DNA from: Chromatiales bacterium
Lineage (GTDB): Bacteria; Pseudomonadota; Gammaproteobacteria; JAGRCI01
Direction of reading: 5' to 3'
Assembly (NCBI GenBank): GCA_020445565.1
Contig: JAGRGI010000109.1
Location: 1 to 44,930 of the forward strand
DNA: 44,930 nucleotides
Of this stretch, positions 1 to 11,185 are shown piece by piece. Every line of letters starts with the position of its first letter. The first letter of the stretch is position 1. The position numbers and the translations under genes were made by a program. The notes under the pieces were generated by a model that searched no databases, was not told the DNA's origin, and saw only the letters and a program-made list of their open reading frames with translations.

Positions 1-1135
<1,135 letters not shown>

Positions 1136-2020
1136 ATGGGCGATTGCAACTCGGCCGGCGACCGGTTCTGGCGTGCCTTGGAGGATGAGCGTCCCCTGCA
1201 GGTCGTCGGCGCAATCAATGCCTATCACGCGCGCTTGGCGGAAGCGGTGGGCTTCAAGGCGCTGTACATCTCCGGCGGCGGTGTGGCGGCGGGTTCCTGT
1301 GGAATTCCCGACCTGGGCATCACCACCATGGAAGACGTCCTCACCGATCTGCGACGCATCACCGATGTGACGGAACTGCCGGTGCTGGTGGACATCGACA
1401 CCGGCTGGGGCGGCGCCTTCAACATCGCCCGCGCGATTCGCGCCATGATCAAGGGGGGTGCGGCGGCGGTGCATATCGAGGATCAGGTGCAGCAAAAGCG
1501 CTGTGGGCACCGTCCCAACAAGGCCATCGTGGCGCGTGAGGAAATGGTCGACCGCATCAAGGCGGCCGTGGATGCCCGCACCGACGATCGATTCGTCATC
1601 ATGGCGCGCACCGACGCTCTTGCCGTGGAGGGGCTGGAGCAGGCGGTGGAACGTGCGCGGGCCTGCGTTGCCGCGGGTGCCGATATGGTGTTTCCGGAGG
1701 CCATCACGGATTTGGACATGTATCGGCAGTTCGCCGAGGCCGTGGGCGTGCCGGTACTGGCAAATATCACCGAGTTTGGTGCCACGCCTCTGTTCACTAC
1801 GGAAGAACTGGCCAGCGCCGGGGTGCGTTTGGCGCTGTATCCCTTGTCGGCGTTTCGTGCCATGAACGCCGCTGCCCTGCGGGTTTATGAGACGTTGCGG
1901 CGCGACGGAACGCAAAAGGCCGTACTGGATACCATGCAGAGCCGGGCCGAACTCTACGATTTCCTCGGCTATCACGACTACGAACAAAAACTCGACGCCT
2001 TGTTCGCAAAAGAGGAGTGA
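1136..2020 (+). CDS. prpB: 2-methylisocitrate lyase PrpB
   Basis: Cleaves 2-methylisocitrate to pyruvate and succinate, the last step of the methylcitrate cycle for propionyl-CoA disposal. The 294-residue protein is an isocitrate lyase/PEP mutase superfamily TIM barrel. It shows the DIDTG metal-binding segment at about residues 86-90, the catalytic-loop signature KRCGH at about 121-125, and the [16 protein letters not shown] segment typical of PrpB. Two in-frame ATGs exist, at 1130 and 1136. GGAGA at 1124-1128 is only one base from the first but seven from the second, so 1136 is preferred. It leads the prpBCD operon; prpC begins four bases after its stop. No regulator gene is adjacent. Confidence 0.95.
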   Translation: MGDCNSAGDRFWRALEDERPLQVVGAINAYHARLAEAVGFKALYISGGGVAAGSCGIPDLGITTMEDVLTDLRRITDVTELPVLVDIDTGWGGAFNIARAIRAMIKGGAAAVHIEDQVQQKRCGHRPNKAIVAREEMVDRIKAAVDARTDDRFVIMARTDALAVEGLEQAVERARACVAAGADMVFPEAITDLDMYRQFAEAVGVPVLANITEFGATPLFTTEELASAGVRLALYPLSAFRAMNAAALRVYETLRRDGTQKAVLDTMQSRAELYDFLGYHDYEQKLDALFAKEE

Positions 2021-2024
2021 GACC

Positions 2025-3176
2025 ATGCCAAACACCTCCGCCCTCCCCAAGGCCAAGAAGTCTGTCGCCCTTTCCGGCACCGTTGCCGGCAACACGGGTA
2101 TCTGCACCGTCGGTCGCACGGGTAACGATCTGCACTACCGGGGCTACGACATCCTGGACGTCGCGGAGACCTGCGAGTTCGAAGAGATAGCCCATCTGTT
2201 GGTGCACGGAAAACTTCCCAATCATGCCGAACTGGATGCCTATCGCCTGAAGCTTCGCGGTCTGCGAGGCTTGCCCCAGTCGGTAAAAAAGGCTCTGGAG
2301 GCCCTGCCGGCGTCGGCCCATCCCATGGACGTGATGCGTACCGGCTGTTCGGTGCTGGGCAGCTGCCTGCCGGAGAAAGAGGACCAGACACCGGTGGAGG
2401 CGAGGGAGATCACCGATCGTCTGATTGCCAGTTTCGGTTCCATGCTGCTCTATTGGTACCGGTTCGCCATCAACGGCAAGCGCATCGATGTGGAGACCGA
2501 GGACGATTCGGTGGGGGGGCATTTTCTGCATCTGTTGCATGGTCAGGAACCGTCCGCGGAGTGGGTGAGGGCCATGCATACCTCGCTGAACCTCTATGCC
2601 GAGCATGAATTCAATGCCTCCACATTCACCGCCCGGGTGGTGGCAGGCACCGGATCGGATATGTATTCCTGCATCTGCGGCGCCATCGGCGCTCTGCGCG
2701 GACCGAAGCACGGTGGCGCCAACGAGGCGGCGTTTCGCATCCAGAGTCGCTACGATCATCCCGACCAGGCCGAAAAAGACATTCGCGAGCGCGTGGCGCG
2801 CAAAGAGATCGTCATCGGCTTCGGTCACCCGGTCTATACCAGCGGCGACCCGCGCAATCAGGTCATCAAGGGGGTGGCCGGTCGTCTGGCGGAGCAGCAG
2901 GGCAATCTCACCACCTACAGGATCGCCGAGCGTCTGGAGAAGGTGATGTGGGACGCGAAGAAGATGTTTCCCAATCTGGACTGGTACTCCGCCGTGTCCT
3001 ATCACCTGATGGGTGTGCCGACGGATATGTTCACCCCCTTGTTTGTCGTTGCCCGCACCAGCGGCTGGGGTGCCCATGTGATAGAGCAGCGGGCGGATGG
3101 CAAGATCATTCGGCCCAGCGCCAATTACATCGGGCCGGAAGGGCTGGCCTTCGTGCCGATTGATCAGCGGCCCTGA
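2025..3176 (+). CDS. prpC: 2-methylcitrate synthase PrpC
   Basis: Condenses propionyl-CoA with oxaloacetate to 2-methylcitrate. The 383-residue protein has the citrate synthase catalytic triad in context: His229 in GPKHGGANE, His268 in GFGHPVY and Asp319 in NLDWYS. His194 in AEHEFNAST binds oxaloacetate in the family. The short N-terminus starting directly with a GTVAGNT-type segment, and the overall length, fit methylcitrate synthases rather than the longer TCA-cycle citrate synthases. The ATG at 2025 follows prpB by four bases, with GAGGAG in the end of prpB as ribosome binding site. A longer reading frame open from 1887 overlaps prpB and is not the start. Confidence 0.95.
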   Translation: MPNTSALPKAKKSVALSGTVAGNTGICTVGRTGNDLHYRGYDILDVAETCEFEEIAHLLVHGKLPNHAELDAYRLKLRGLRGLPQSVKKALEALPASAHPMDVMRTGCSVLGSCLPEKEDQTPVEAREITDRLIASFGSMLLYWYRFAINGKRIDVETEDDSVGGHFLHLLHGQEPSAEWVRAMHTSLNLYAEHEFNASTFTARVVAGTGSDMYSCICGAIGALRGPKHGGANEAAFRIQSRYDHPDQAEKDIRERVARKEIVIGFGHPVYTSGDPRNQVIKGVAGRLAEQQGNLTTYRIAERLEKVMWDAKKMFPNLDWYSAVSYHLMGVPTDMFTPLFVVARTSGWGAHVIEQRADGKIIRPSANYIGPEGLAFVPIDQRP

Positions 3177-3211
3177 ATCTCCTCAAACAACGCACAGCGA
3201 GTAACCGCCCC

Positions 3212-4663
3212 ATGAGCAAGGCCGAGGTATTGGACGCCAGACGTCCGGATTTCGATCAGGTGATCCAGGACATTACCGACTATGTGCTCGGCTACGACGT
3301 GAGCAGCAGCGCCGAGGCGATGCGAACAGCGCGCTATTGTTGGATGGACAGTATCGGCTGCGCCCTGCTGGCGCTGAACTATCCGGCCTGTACCAAGATG
3401 CTGGGGCCGCTCGTTCCCGGTGCAGGTATGGTGGGCGGTGCCAGGGTGCCGGGTACGCCCTACGAACTGGACCCGGTGCGCGCCGCCTGGAACATTGGCG
3501 CCATGGTGCGCTGGCTGGACTACAACGACACCTGGCTGGCAGCGGAATGGGGGCATCCTTCGGACAACCTGGGGGCGATCCTGGGGCTGGCCGACTACCA
3601 GTCACGATACCGTCTGGCTCGCGGGGAAAAGCCGCTGACCATGCGCGACGTTATCGTTGCCATGATTCAGGCTCACGAGATTCAGGGCGTAATTGCCTTG
3701 GAGAACAGTTTCAACCGGGTCGGTCTGGATCACGTCATGTTGGTGCGCATCGCCTCCACCGCGGTGAGCGCCCGTATGCTCGGCCTGGAGCGTACTGAGA
3801 TTCTTAACGCCGTCTCCCATGCCTGGCTGGACGGTTCCTCCCTGCGTGCGTATCGGCATGCTCCCAACACGGGCTCGCGCAAGTCCTGGGCGGCCGGCGA
3901 CGCCTCGGCGCGGGGATTGTTCCTGGCCCTGATGGCCGGGCGCGGTGAGATGGGCTATCCCTCCGCGATCACGGCCAAGGGCTGGGGCTTTCAGGATGTC
4001 TCCTTCAAGGGAAGGGCGCTTCAATTCAAGCAGTCTTTCGGTACCTATGTGATGGAAAACATCCTCTTCAAGATCTCCTTTCCGGCAGAGTTCCATGCCC
4101 AGACGGCGGTGGAATGTGCGTTGGCCCTGCATGAACAGGTAAAGGACCGACTGGACGAGATCGAAAAGGTGGTGATCCAGACCCAGGAGTCTGGCGATCG
4201 AATCATCAACAAGACCGGTCCTCTGGACAACCCGGCCGATCGCGATCACTGCATCCAGTACATGGTTGCCGTGCCGCTGATCTTTGGCAGGCTCACGGCC
4301 GAGGACTACGAGGACGAGGTGGCTCGGGATCCGCGCATCGACGCCCTGCGCGCGCAGATGCAGTGTATGGAAAACGAACGCTTCAGCCGCGAATACCTGG
4401 AGCCGGACAAGCGCGCCATCGGCAACGCGGTACAAGTGTTCTTCAAGGACGGGACTCACACGGAAAATGTCGTCGTGGACTATCCTGTAGGGCATCGCCG
4501 CCGCCGTGCCGAGGGGATACCGCTGTTGGAGGAGAAGTTCGAGCGTTATCTCCGTGGCCGGATATCGCCACGGAATGCCGACAGAATCCTGGAAATCTGT
4601 TCTGAGCAGGAAAGATTCGAGTCCGCCTCGGTAGACGGCATCATGGCGTCGCTAATGGTGTAA
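3212..4663 (+). CDS. prpD: 2-methylcitrate dehydratase PrpD
   Basis: Dehydrates 2-methylcitrate to 2-methyl-cis-aconitate (MmgE/PrpD family, no iron-sulfur cluster needed). At 483 residues it is full length. Typical segments are [15 protein letters not shown] near residue 45, [16 protein letters not shown] near 95, the GHPSDNLG segment, [15 protein letters not shown] near 200 and [10 protein letters not shown]. It is the third gene of the prp operon, 35 bases after prpC. Because PrpD is present, no AcnD/PrpF pair is required; hydration to 2-methylisocitrate would be done by an aconitase encoded elsewhere (pathway knowledge). Confidence 0.95.
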   Translation: MSKAEVLDARRPDFDQVIQDITDYVLGYDVSSSAEAMRTARYCWMDSIGCALLALNYPACTKMLGPLVPGAGMVGGARVPGTPYELDPVRAAWNIGAMVRWLDYNDTWLAAEWGHPSDNLGAILGLADYQSRYRLARGEKPLTMRDVIVAMIQAHEIQGVIALENSFNRVGLDHVMLVRIASTAVSARMLGLERTEILNAVSHAWLDGSSLRAYRHAPNTGSRKSWAAGDASARGLFLALMAGRGEMGYPSAITAKGWGFQDVSFKGRALQFKQSFGTYVMENILFKISFPAEFHAQTAVECALALHEQVKDRLDEIEKVVIQTQESGDRIINKTGPLDNPADRDHCIQYMVAVPLIFGRLTAEDYEDEVARDPRIDALRAQMQCMENERFSREYLEPDKRAIGNAVQVFFKDGTHTENVVVDYPVGHRRRRAEGIPLLEEKFERYLRGRISPRNADRILEICSEQERFESASVDGIMASLMV

Positions 4664-4812
4664 GGCAACCAAGATGGATTGGTAGTTTTGTGATCCCAGG
4701 GCCTGACCATCCAATAATAAACAGCGCGTGCCCGAAAACCCTGCCGGTGCGCCGATAAGTCGTTTCCGGCCCATGCCGTCGGGTTGGCAACGGATTTAGG
4801 GAGCCTAGCCAC

Positions 4813-5511
4813 GTGGAAGCCGTCGAGATTTGTTATGTGATCCACCTGCCCGATGGCGAGCGGGCGGAGCATCGCTTGTCGTTCGATGCGGAAACCATGG
4901 AGAATTTGACGCCTGTCGCCAGGGAGCTTCCGCCCTGGACCAAACTCAATTTTTGTCAATGTCCGAATTGTCCGCTGACCCTGGACAGCCATCCAAACTG
5001 TCCCCTGACGGCCCGGCTCGCCCCCCTGGTTCAGGGCGTTTGTCATCTGGCGTCCACTGTCGAAATGAGTGTGGAAGTCATCACCGCTGAGCGTACCGTC
5101 AGCAAAACCGCCCAGTCACAGGAAATCCTCAGTTCCCTCATCGGGCTGCTGGCCGCCACCAGCGGTTGCCCGCACATGGACTTTTTTCGCCCCATGGCGC
5201 GGTTTCATCTGCCGCTGGCCAGTCTTGAGGAAAGCCTCTACCGGGTGATGTCCATGTACGCCCTGGCCCAGGTCATTCGCAGGCGCCGGGGCCTGCAACC
5301 GGATTTCGATTTCCATGATCTGGCCAAACGCTATGAAGAAGTGGAAAAGGTCAACCGTTCGATGATCGAGCGTTTGCGCGTGGCGAGTCGTCGGGATCTG
5401 ACGATCAATGCCTTTGTGCTGTTGGACATGTTGGGCAAGACCCTCCCGGCAATGGCCTTGGACGATGCGCAGGAGGTCGAGTCTTTATTCGAAGGTTATT
5501 TGGCGGATTAG
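4813..5511 (+). CDS. Unknown Cys-rich protein, 232 residues
   Basis: I do not recognise a function. It may belong to the DUF6901 family, from memory only. The N-terminal half is mixed beta and carries a cysteine cluster: Cys48, 50, 53 and 63 in FCQCPNCPL and HPNCPL, then Cys77 and Cys119 in SGCPHM. This spacing could hold a metal or disulfides. The C-terminal half looks helical and basic. No signal peptide or membrane segment is seen. The start is GTG at 4813, supported by AGGGAG nine bases upstream. It sits 149 bases after prpD on the same strand and 256 bases before the LolA-like/RND pair, so a link to either unit is unproven. Confidence 0.7.
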   Translation: MEAVEICYVIHLPDGERAEHRLSFDAETMENLTPVARELPPWTKLNFCQCPNCPLTLDSHPNCPLTARLAPLVQGVCHLASTVEMSVEVITAERTVSKTAQSQEILSSLIGLLAATSGCPHMDFFRPMARFHLPLASLEESLYRVMSMYALAQVIRRRRGLQPDFDFHDLAKRYEEVEKVNRSMIERLRVASRRDLTINAFVLLDMLGKTLPAMALDDAQEVESLFEGYLAD

Positions 5512-5767
5512 CCGCTTGTTCGTGAAAGTGGGCATCTTCGGTCAGGTGCCATTGACGGCGTAGTACCGAAAGTGCGCTCCCATTGCGCGTGGTCCTGTTC
5601 AGTTCAGGCGTGGCGCCGATCGCTCGACTACACTTTTTTCGTTGAATCGGGCAGTTTGTTGCCCGGTCGGACGCATGCCGGTACTCCGTGCTTGCGGCTG
5701 TCGCGGTCGCAGATGGCCCGACAACTCATTTTCTGCAACCAATCCCGGGTTATTTCAGCAGTTGCTT

Positions 5768-6712
5768 ATGGGTGTGGTGAGATTCGCTTTCCTGTTGCTG
5801 ACCGTCGTTCCGGCCTTGGGCGCTCTGGCCAGCGAACCGCCTGCCGGTGGGCTTACCGCAGATGAGATCGTACGCGAGGTGTATGAGGTCGCCCACGGCA
5901 ATCTGGTGCGCAATGCCTTGAGCAAGCGCCACGGGGATGTGTCGGCGTTGATCGTCAATCGGGTGCCGTTATCCATGCGCGATGACGATCGTAAGCCCCT
6001 GGTGCAGACGTTTGATACCTATGTCAATAACAGCCCCGGCGGTTCCGGCGTCAAATCCAAACAGCTTGCCATTCTGACTTCCGGCAAGGCGCGTGGAACC
6101 GGGGTGCTGGTGACTACCTTTGTCGACGCTTCGACGTCGTCGATGATTCAGATGTGGTTTCCGGCCCTGCGCAAGGTCAGGCGCATCAACGAGCCACCCC
6201 ATGACGATACCTGGTTCGGTACCAACCTCACCTATGGTGAATTGGTGCTGCGCCGCCCCGAGCACGAAATCCATGAATTGCTGGGCGAGGGGGTAATGGA
6301 AGGCTGTCTCGGTTCGATGACGCTGACGGAGTCGGAGCAGACGCGTTACACGCAAGATCTGCCTGCCCCGCAATGCGCACACAGGGGACGCGGGATCTGG
6401 CGGATAAAGAGTACGACCAAGTTCGAGCACTGGTGGTATGACTACCATATCAGTGAGATCGACCGGGAAACCTTCGCTGTCTATCGTACGGTGTATTTCA
6501 AGGGCGATGAGCGCATCAAGACGGTGGAAGTCGATTGGCAATCGCTGGATCAGCCCGATCCGCGCATCACCTATCCGCGCTACATCTATGCCGTGACGCT
6601 CACCGACGGCAAGGACAGTCTGGTCTATGTGCCGCGTGAGACCATCGAGCTGAATACGGATCTGCCCGACAGGTTCTGGTCGGAGTCCACCCTCAAGCGT
6701 TATCGTCCCTGA
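5768..6712 (+). CDS. LolA-like outer membrane lipoprotein-sorting protein, RND partner
   Basis: A 314-residue exported protein: hydrophobic signal peptide in the first 21 residues (MGVVRFAFLLL...ALGALA) followed by a mature domain resembling the LolA/LppX-like fold that accompanies MMPL-type RND exporters (PF17131 type). Segments such as MWFPALRKVRRI, GTNLTYGEL and the FEHWWYDYHISEIDRET region are typical of that family. It would act in the periplasm, carrying a lipid or lipoprotein to or from the exporter encoded four bases downstream. The ATG at 5768 puts the signal peptide at the very N-terminus; the reading frame is open further upstream without a signal, so upstream starts were rejected. 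The cargo cannot be told from the sequence. Confidence 0.8.
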   Translation: MGVVRFAFLLLTVVPALGALASEPPAGGLTADEIVREVYEVAHGNLVRNALSKRHGDVSALIVNRVPLSMRDDDRKPLVQTFDTYVNNSPGGSGVKSKQLAILTSGKARGTGVLVTTFVDASTSSMIQMWFPALRKVRRINEPPHDDTWFGTNLTYGELVLRRPEHEIHELLGEGVMEGCLGSMTLTESEQTRYTQDLPAPQCAHRGRGIWRIKSTTKFEHWWYDYHISEIDRETFAVYRTVYFKGDERIKTVEVDWQSLDQPDPRITYPRYIYAVTLTDGKDSLVYVPRETIELNTDLPDRFWSESTLKRYRP

Positions 6713-6716
6713 TCCG

Positions 6717-9578
6717 ATGAGCGAGGCCAGCTACGCGCGTCGTTATGCCCGGTTCGTTCTCAGACACCGGCGTTTGGTGGTCTTCTCTCTGTTTGCCTTG
6801 ACTCTGTTCGCGGCCCTGTTCATTGGCCAGATAAATCTGCGCAACGATCCCGATTCCCTGCTGCCACTGTCCAATCGCTACATCGCCACGAATTTCTATG
6901 CCGAAGAGACCTACGGCATGGGTAACATCATGGTGTGGGGGCTCAAGGTCAAGGACGGCGACATCTATAAGCCCTGGTTTCTGCGGCTGGTAAAGCAGTT
7001 CTACGACGATGTAAGCGAACTCCCCTACGCCAATCCGGAAAACTTCGCCGGCCTGGCCTCGCCGCGAATGCGCAATATCGGCGTGTCGGAGGAGGGCGGG
7101 CTGGAGTTTGTCCGACTGATTCCCACGGGCGGCCTGTCGGACGATCCGCAAGAGGCGCAACGCCAGGTGGACTTCGCGCGCGAAGGTCTGGAAAAACACT
7201 TGGTTCTCGAGCCGTTGCTGGCCTACTTCGAGGATGCCGATGGCCAAAAATGCGAATTACTCGACGCACAAGGTCTGATCACCAACGAATCCGTCGCCAG
7301 GGCGCATAAACACTGCGCGGCGCGTGGCACGTTCATCATCGGCGACTTCGGCAACGGAATGAAAGAGGATCATATTGCCTGGATCGGGACGGTACAGGCA
7401 TTGATGGAGAAATACCAAACGGCCTATGGCGACCGGGTCGAGTTCTTCATTTCCGGCGAACCCTATTTTCTGGCCACCATGGTCCAGGAACTCAGAAACA
7501 AGGCCTGGCTGTTCGGTGTTTCGCTGGTAATCGTATTTCTGTTGCTTTGGTACGAATTCCGCTTCTGGATCTGTGCCGTTCTGCCCCTGCTCGGGGTGGC
7601 CATGACCATCGTTCTGACTCTCGGGCTGATGGGCATGACGCACTTCAAGCTCACCACCATGATGGCGTTGACGCCCGTTCTGCTGCTCGCCATCGGTACC
7701 GGTCATGCCATGCAGGTGACCCGCCGTTTCATGCAGGAGCTGCACGCCTGTCGTGATCCGGAAGCGGCCGCGGAAGAGGCGATCCGACACACCATCGTGC
7801 CTGCGGCGCTCTCCATTGGCACCGACCTGCATGGCTTTTTCGCGATCTCCTTCGTGGACATCTCGTTTTATAAAGCCTATGCCTATTTCGGCATCTTTGG
7901 CATGTCGACGCTCATTCTTACGACCACGACGCTGATTCCTTTGATGATGCTCGTGTTGCCGCCCAAGGTCTGCGACGTGGAGGCGGAACGTCCTTGGCAG
8001 CGGAACCTGGCCGGGCGCATGGCACGCATGCTGACCGGCCCTGGCAAGTGGATTCCGGTGGGGCTGGTGGTGCTGGTGCTGTGGGCCTCTGCCCACTATG
8101 CCGGCCTGCCACAGGGTATCGGTGCCCTGATGGCGGGGGAGGCCGGCCGCGTCGATCCCGAGGTGGCGCGGATTCAGGACGAATTCGACATCATGCCCGG
8201 TGCGGAGAAGGGTATCGACTATCCGCGCGCTGCCTACAAGGATCGGTACCTGCTGGGTGAGTTGCTCGGCGATGGCGAGGTCAAACCCATCGCCGATCTG
8301 GACACCCTGTCGCGGATGATGCCGGGCGTCATCACGGCCAACCTGGTCATCCGTTCCGTCGCCGGTACGCCCCCGCACTGTGGCACCGATGCCTGGAACG
8401 CCGATGGCGATCGGGTGATCGGCCCGGATCAGTGCTATGACGAGCAGGAAGACCCGCCTCAGGGCATATTTAATGACGCGGAGGTTCTCAGGGCGCTGTC
8501 CGATATGGAGGACTGGTTGCGGGCTCATCCCGATATCGGTTTCACCACATCCTACGTGCAGTTCGTGAAGACTGCCAACATGCTGCTCAATGCGCCGCCG
8601 GGCGAGGAGCCGGTCGACCACGTCAATCTTTACGCCATCCCCGGCGCCGAGCATATCCGCGCCAATGCCTACGCTTACCTCAGCGAAGACGAACCGGATT
8701 TCATTCCGGACCCGGATGCCATGGTGCAGCTCTATAACGCGCTTTTGCTCGCCGCCGGTGAGGCCGGAGAGCTGGACTCCTTCATAAACACCCGCAACTG
8801 GGATGAGGGCATCATCGTCGGCTTCGTCAATACCATGCACCCGGTGAAGGCCCATCAGACCATACGCGACATCCAGGATTACATCACTGCGCATGCCCAT
8901 GACCCAGGCATGGCAAAACTCCGTATCGGGGTGGAGGGGGGCGAGCGGCTGACCGTTACTGTGGCCGATGAGCAGCGCGAGATCGTTACCAACGATACCA
9001 TCCCCGGCAAAGCCGCTATCGGTGGCTTCCTCGGTGTCACGGAAGCCACCCGCGACGTCGCTTTCAAGGAGTGGTTGCACGCACCGGCCATGACCTCTGC
9101 CACGGTGTTTCTGATGACAGCAATCATGTTCCGTTCCCTGCTGGTCGCCACGATCCTGATCGGTCTGTGTTTCATCACCCTCATGACCCAGTATGGGCTC
9201 GCCGGCTACATGAGTTCCATTGGCGAGTGGTCGGCCAACCTGGCCTTCCATGTGCAGGTGGCGTTGAGCATCGCCATGGGGTTGGGCATCGACTACTCGG
9301 TGTACATGGTCTCGCGCCTGCGCGAAGAAACGGTGGAAGCCGGTCTGGGTTGGCGTCAGGCCCTGGAGAACACCCTCAGCACCACCGGCTCTGCGGTCAT
9401 GCTGTCGGTGGTGGTATTGCTCGGCAGTCTGATACCGCTGATGAACACCGAACTGGCCAATCTCTGGTCGGTGAGTCTCTATATCGGCGAGGCCCTGGTC
9501 TTACAGGTGTTGACGGCGCTGCTGTTTCTGCCGCTGTTGATTCGGTGGTTTCGGCCGAGGTATGTGTTTGAGCCGTAG
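6717..9578 (+). CDS. RND superfamily exporter, MMPL/SSD type
   Basis: An inner-membrane protein of 953 residues with the two-fold RND layout. TM1 is at about residues 20-38, followed by a periplasmic loop to about 260, a TM cluster from about 263 to 465, a second large loop to about 785, and a final TM cluster from about 790 to 945. The second cluster carries GIDYSVYMVSRLREE near residue 858, the Asp-containing relay motif of TM10-type helices. The first cluster has a GTGHAMQVTRR segment at the equivalent place, without the Asp. It starts four bases after the LolA-like gene and is certainly co-transcribed. Members of this two-gene set move lipids, lipoproteins or hopanoid-like molecules rather than drugs (family knowledge); the substrate is unknown here. 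Confidence 0.88.
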   Translation: MSEASYARRYARFVLRHRRLVVFSLFALTLFAALFIGQINLRNDPDSLLPLSNRYIATNFYAEETYGMGNIMVWGLKVKDGDIYKPWFLRLVKQFYDDVSELPYANPENFAGLASPRMRNIGVSEEGGLEFVRLIPTGGLSDDPQEAQRQVDFAREGLEKHLVLEPLLAYFEDADGQKCELLDAQGLITNESVARAHKHCAARGTFIIGDFGNGMKEDHIAWIGTVQALMEKYQTAYGDRVEFFISGEPYFLATMVQELRNKAWLFGVSLVIVFLLLWYEFRFWICAVLPLLGVAMTIVLTLGLMGMTHFKLTTMMALTPVLLLAIGTGHAMQVTRRFMQELHACRDPEAAAEEAIRHTIVPAALSIGTDLHGFFAISFVDISFYKAYAYFGIFGMSTLILTTTTLIPLMMLVLPPKVCDVEAERPWQRNLAGRMARMLTGPGKWIPVGLVVLVLWASAHYAGLPQGIGALMAGEAGRVDPEVARIQDEFDIMPGAEKGIDYPRAAYKDRYLLGELLGDGEVKPIADLDTLSRMMPGVITANLVIRSVAGTPPHCGTDAWNADGDRVIGPDQCYDEQEDPPQGIFNDAEVLRALSDMEDWLRAHPDIGFTTSYVQFVKTANMLLNAPPGEEPVDHVNLYAIPGAEHIRANAYAYLSEDEPDFIPDPDAMVQLYNALLLAAGEAGELDSFINTRNWDEGIIVGFVNTMHPVKAHQTIRDIQDYITAHAHDPGMAKLRIGVEGGERLTVTVADEQREIVTNDTIPGKAAIGGFLGVTEATRDVAFKEWLHAPAMTSATVFLMTAIMFRSLLVATILIGLCFITLMTQYGLAGYMSSIGEWSANLAFHVQVALSIAMGLGIDYSVYMVSRLREETVEAGLGWRQALENTLSTTGSAVMLSVVVLLGSLIPLMNTELANLWSVSLYIGEALVLQVLTALLFLPLLIRWFRPRYVFEP

Positions 9579-9774
9579 GTTCCCGGTTTTCTGCATTGCG
9601 ATCGGCCGTTCCGCGATGTATTGGCCTGATTGATCGGCTGGGACGTTGCCGATTGCACAGGCACCCTCATCGTTGTAATGGAAGCGTCATCCCGTTTTTT
9701 ATTTTCTGAAACATAAGCAAGTCACCATACAGGCGCTTTTTCACATGATCCAGCCAAGCTGAAAGGTGACACTA

Positions 9775-11022
9775 ATGACCAAGACCCTGATTTCGGTAGC
9801 CGTGTCTGCGGCCCTTTTCTCAAGCATTGCTGCGGCTGGCGGTTTCAACTTCAAGCCTATCAACGGGTCCGCCGCCGAGGAGATGTGGACCGGGGAAGCG
9901 CCGTGGAAGATCCCGCAGGGCTTCTCGCAGAGTATCGTCAAGGACGAAACCGACCTCAACATCTACGATGGGGGTCGCGACGATTGGCACGATATGAACA
10001 CCGTCAACGAGACTGGCAAGAAAACCGGCCGATTCATGTACACCACCCATGAGGTGCGTGGCGAGCCGGAAGGTGGCGCGGTCTCCGCGCACAGCTTCAA
10101 GACCGGAGAAACCGTCGTCTTGGCGCAGGATCCCGGCTACGACGCAGTTGACGGAATTTTGTGGACGCCCTGGGGCACCCTACTGTTCGCCGAAGAGAAA
10201 ACCGGTGGCCGTCTGTTCGAGATCGAGCTGAACGCCGACATGATGTCCGGCACAGTTCACGACCGCCCGGCAGTGGGGCGTATCGCCCATGAAGGTATCG
10301 GAGTGGATGCCGAAGGCAATATCTACGTCGTCGACGAGTTCCGCGGCCAGCGTGAAGGCTACGGTGGCGGTGTTTACAAGTTTGTTCCGAACAGCCACGG
10401 CGATCTCTCTTCCGGCGATCTGTATGTGCTGGCGACCTCCGAGCAGGACGGTACCGGCCAAGGCGTGTGGCTAGGCCCCATCAACCCTGCCGATGCGCGC
10501 AACTCCGGTACCGATTTCGGTGGCCACGGCTACAATCGTCCGGAAGACGTTCAGGTCATCGGCAACACCCTGTATGTCGCTGTCACGGAAGGCATCTATG
10601 TCAATGGCAGCCAGACCTTCGATGGACGCGTGATCGCTGTCAACCTGGCTACCATGATGGTGACCGATTTCGTCAAACCCGGTGTCAACGTGCCGGTCGA
10701 AATCGGCCGGCCAGGCGACGCCAATTTTCAAACCGGTTTTGACAATCCCGACAACCTTGCCAAGTCGCCGGATCGCCGCCTGGTGATAGTCGAAGACAAC
10801 GTGCCGTCCGACATCTGGTTTGCCGAAGATACCGATGGCGACGGCGTGGCGGACAGCGTCGAATTGTTCGCCTCGCTTTCCGACTACGGCGCCGAGGGTA
10901 CGGGCATCTACTTCAACCCGAAGAAGTCCAACACCCTGTACGTCAACATCCAACATTCGAAGGAAGAGGATGGCGATGGCACCTGGGCGATCAAGAAGGG
11001 CGGGCTTGGAAACGACGATTAG
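9775..11022 (+). CDS. Secreted DUF839/PhoX-like beta-propeller protein
   Basis: A 415-residue protein with a Sec signal peptide (MTKTLISVAVSAALFSSIAAAG), then a beta-propeller of the DUF839/PhoX-like group. Visible segments are DWHDMNTVNETG, GRFMYTTHEV, the GGRLFEIEL blade, HEGIGVDAEGNIYVVDE, YNRPEDV, FDNPDNL and DTDGDGVADS, the last a likely Ca2+ site. Relatives in PhoX are Ca/Fe phosphatases, but the PhoX N-terminal domain is absent, so phosphatase activity should not be assumed. The ATG at 9775 is preferred over a GTG at 9766 because AAAGGTGA at 9762-9769 is the ribosome binding site. It converges on the multiheme cytochrome gene, with a strong terminator hairpin between them. Confidence 0.75.
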   Translation: MTKTLISVAVSAALFSSIAAAGGFNFKPINGSAAEEMWTGEAPWKIPQGFSQSIVKDETDLNIYDGGRDDWHDMNTVNETGKKTGRFMYTTHEVRGEPEGGAVSAHSFKTGETVVLAQDPGYDAVDGILWTPWGTLLFAEEKTGGRLFEIELNADMMSGTVHDRPAVGRIAHEGIGVDAEGNIYVVDEFRGQREGYGGGVYKFVPNSHGDLSSGDLYVLATSEQDGTGQGVWLGPINPADARNSGTDFGGHGYNRPEDVQVIGNTLYVAVTEGIYVNGSQTFDGRVIAVNLATMMVTDFVKPGVNVPVEIGRPGDANFQTGFDNPDNLAKSPDRRLVIVEDNVPSDIWFAEDTDGDGVADSVELFASLSDYGAEGTGIYFNPKKSNTLYVNIQHSKEEDGDGTWAIKKGGLGNDD

Positions 11023-11106
11023 CGACATTCGATAAACCCTGGCGGAATGGCGGGACCCGAGGGCCGGGAGGTGTCTCATTCTGGCCTGGGAGTCCCGCTG
11101 ACGAGC

Positions 11107-11137
11107 AAAAAAAAACCCATCCCCCTCGGGGGATGGG
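11107..11137 (-). terminator. Intrinsic terminator of the multiheme cytochrome gene
   Basis: A perfect 10-bp stem, CCCATCCCCC at 11116-11125 and GGGGGATGGG at 11128-11137. Read on the minus strand it is followed by nine U residues (A-tract at 11107-11115). On the plus strand no T-run follows, so it serves mainly the minus-strand gene. Confidence 0.9.
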
Positions 11138-11185
11138 TGCATCAGGTCGGTCATCCCTTACCGCGCATAGTTCTATGCCTCGCGC

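Noticed and set aside
1797..3077. Long minus-strand reading frame (426 residues) across prpB/prpC, and a similar one at 1103-2119
   Set aside because: Shadows of prpB and prpC; the sense proteins match known families over their whole length and the antisense ones have no domain signal.
7257..9251. 664-residue minus-strand reading frame opposite the RND gene
   Set aside because: His/Arg/Gly-rich low-complexity composition typical of antisense reading in GC-rich DNA; the sense strand encodes a clear RND exporter.
9579..9774. T-rich stretch at 9691-9707 as terminator of the RND gene
   Set aside because: No stable stem precedes the T-run.
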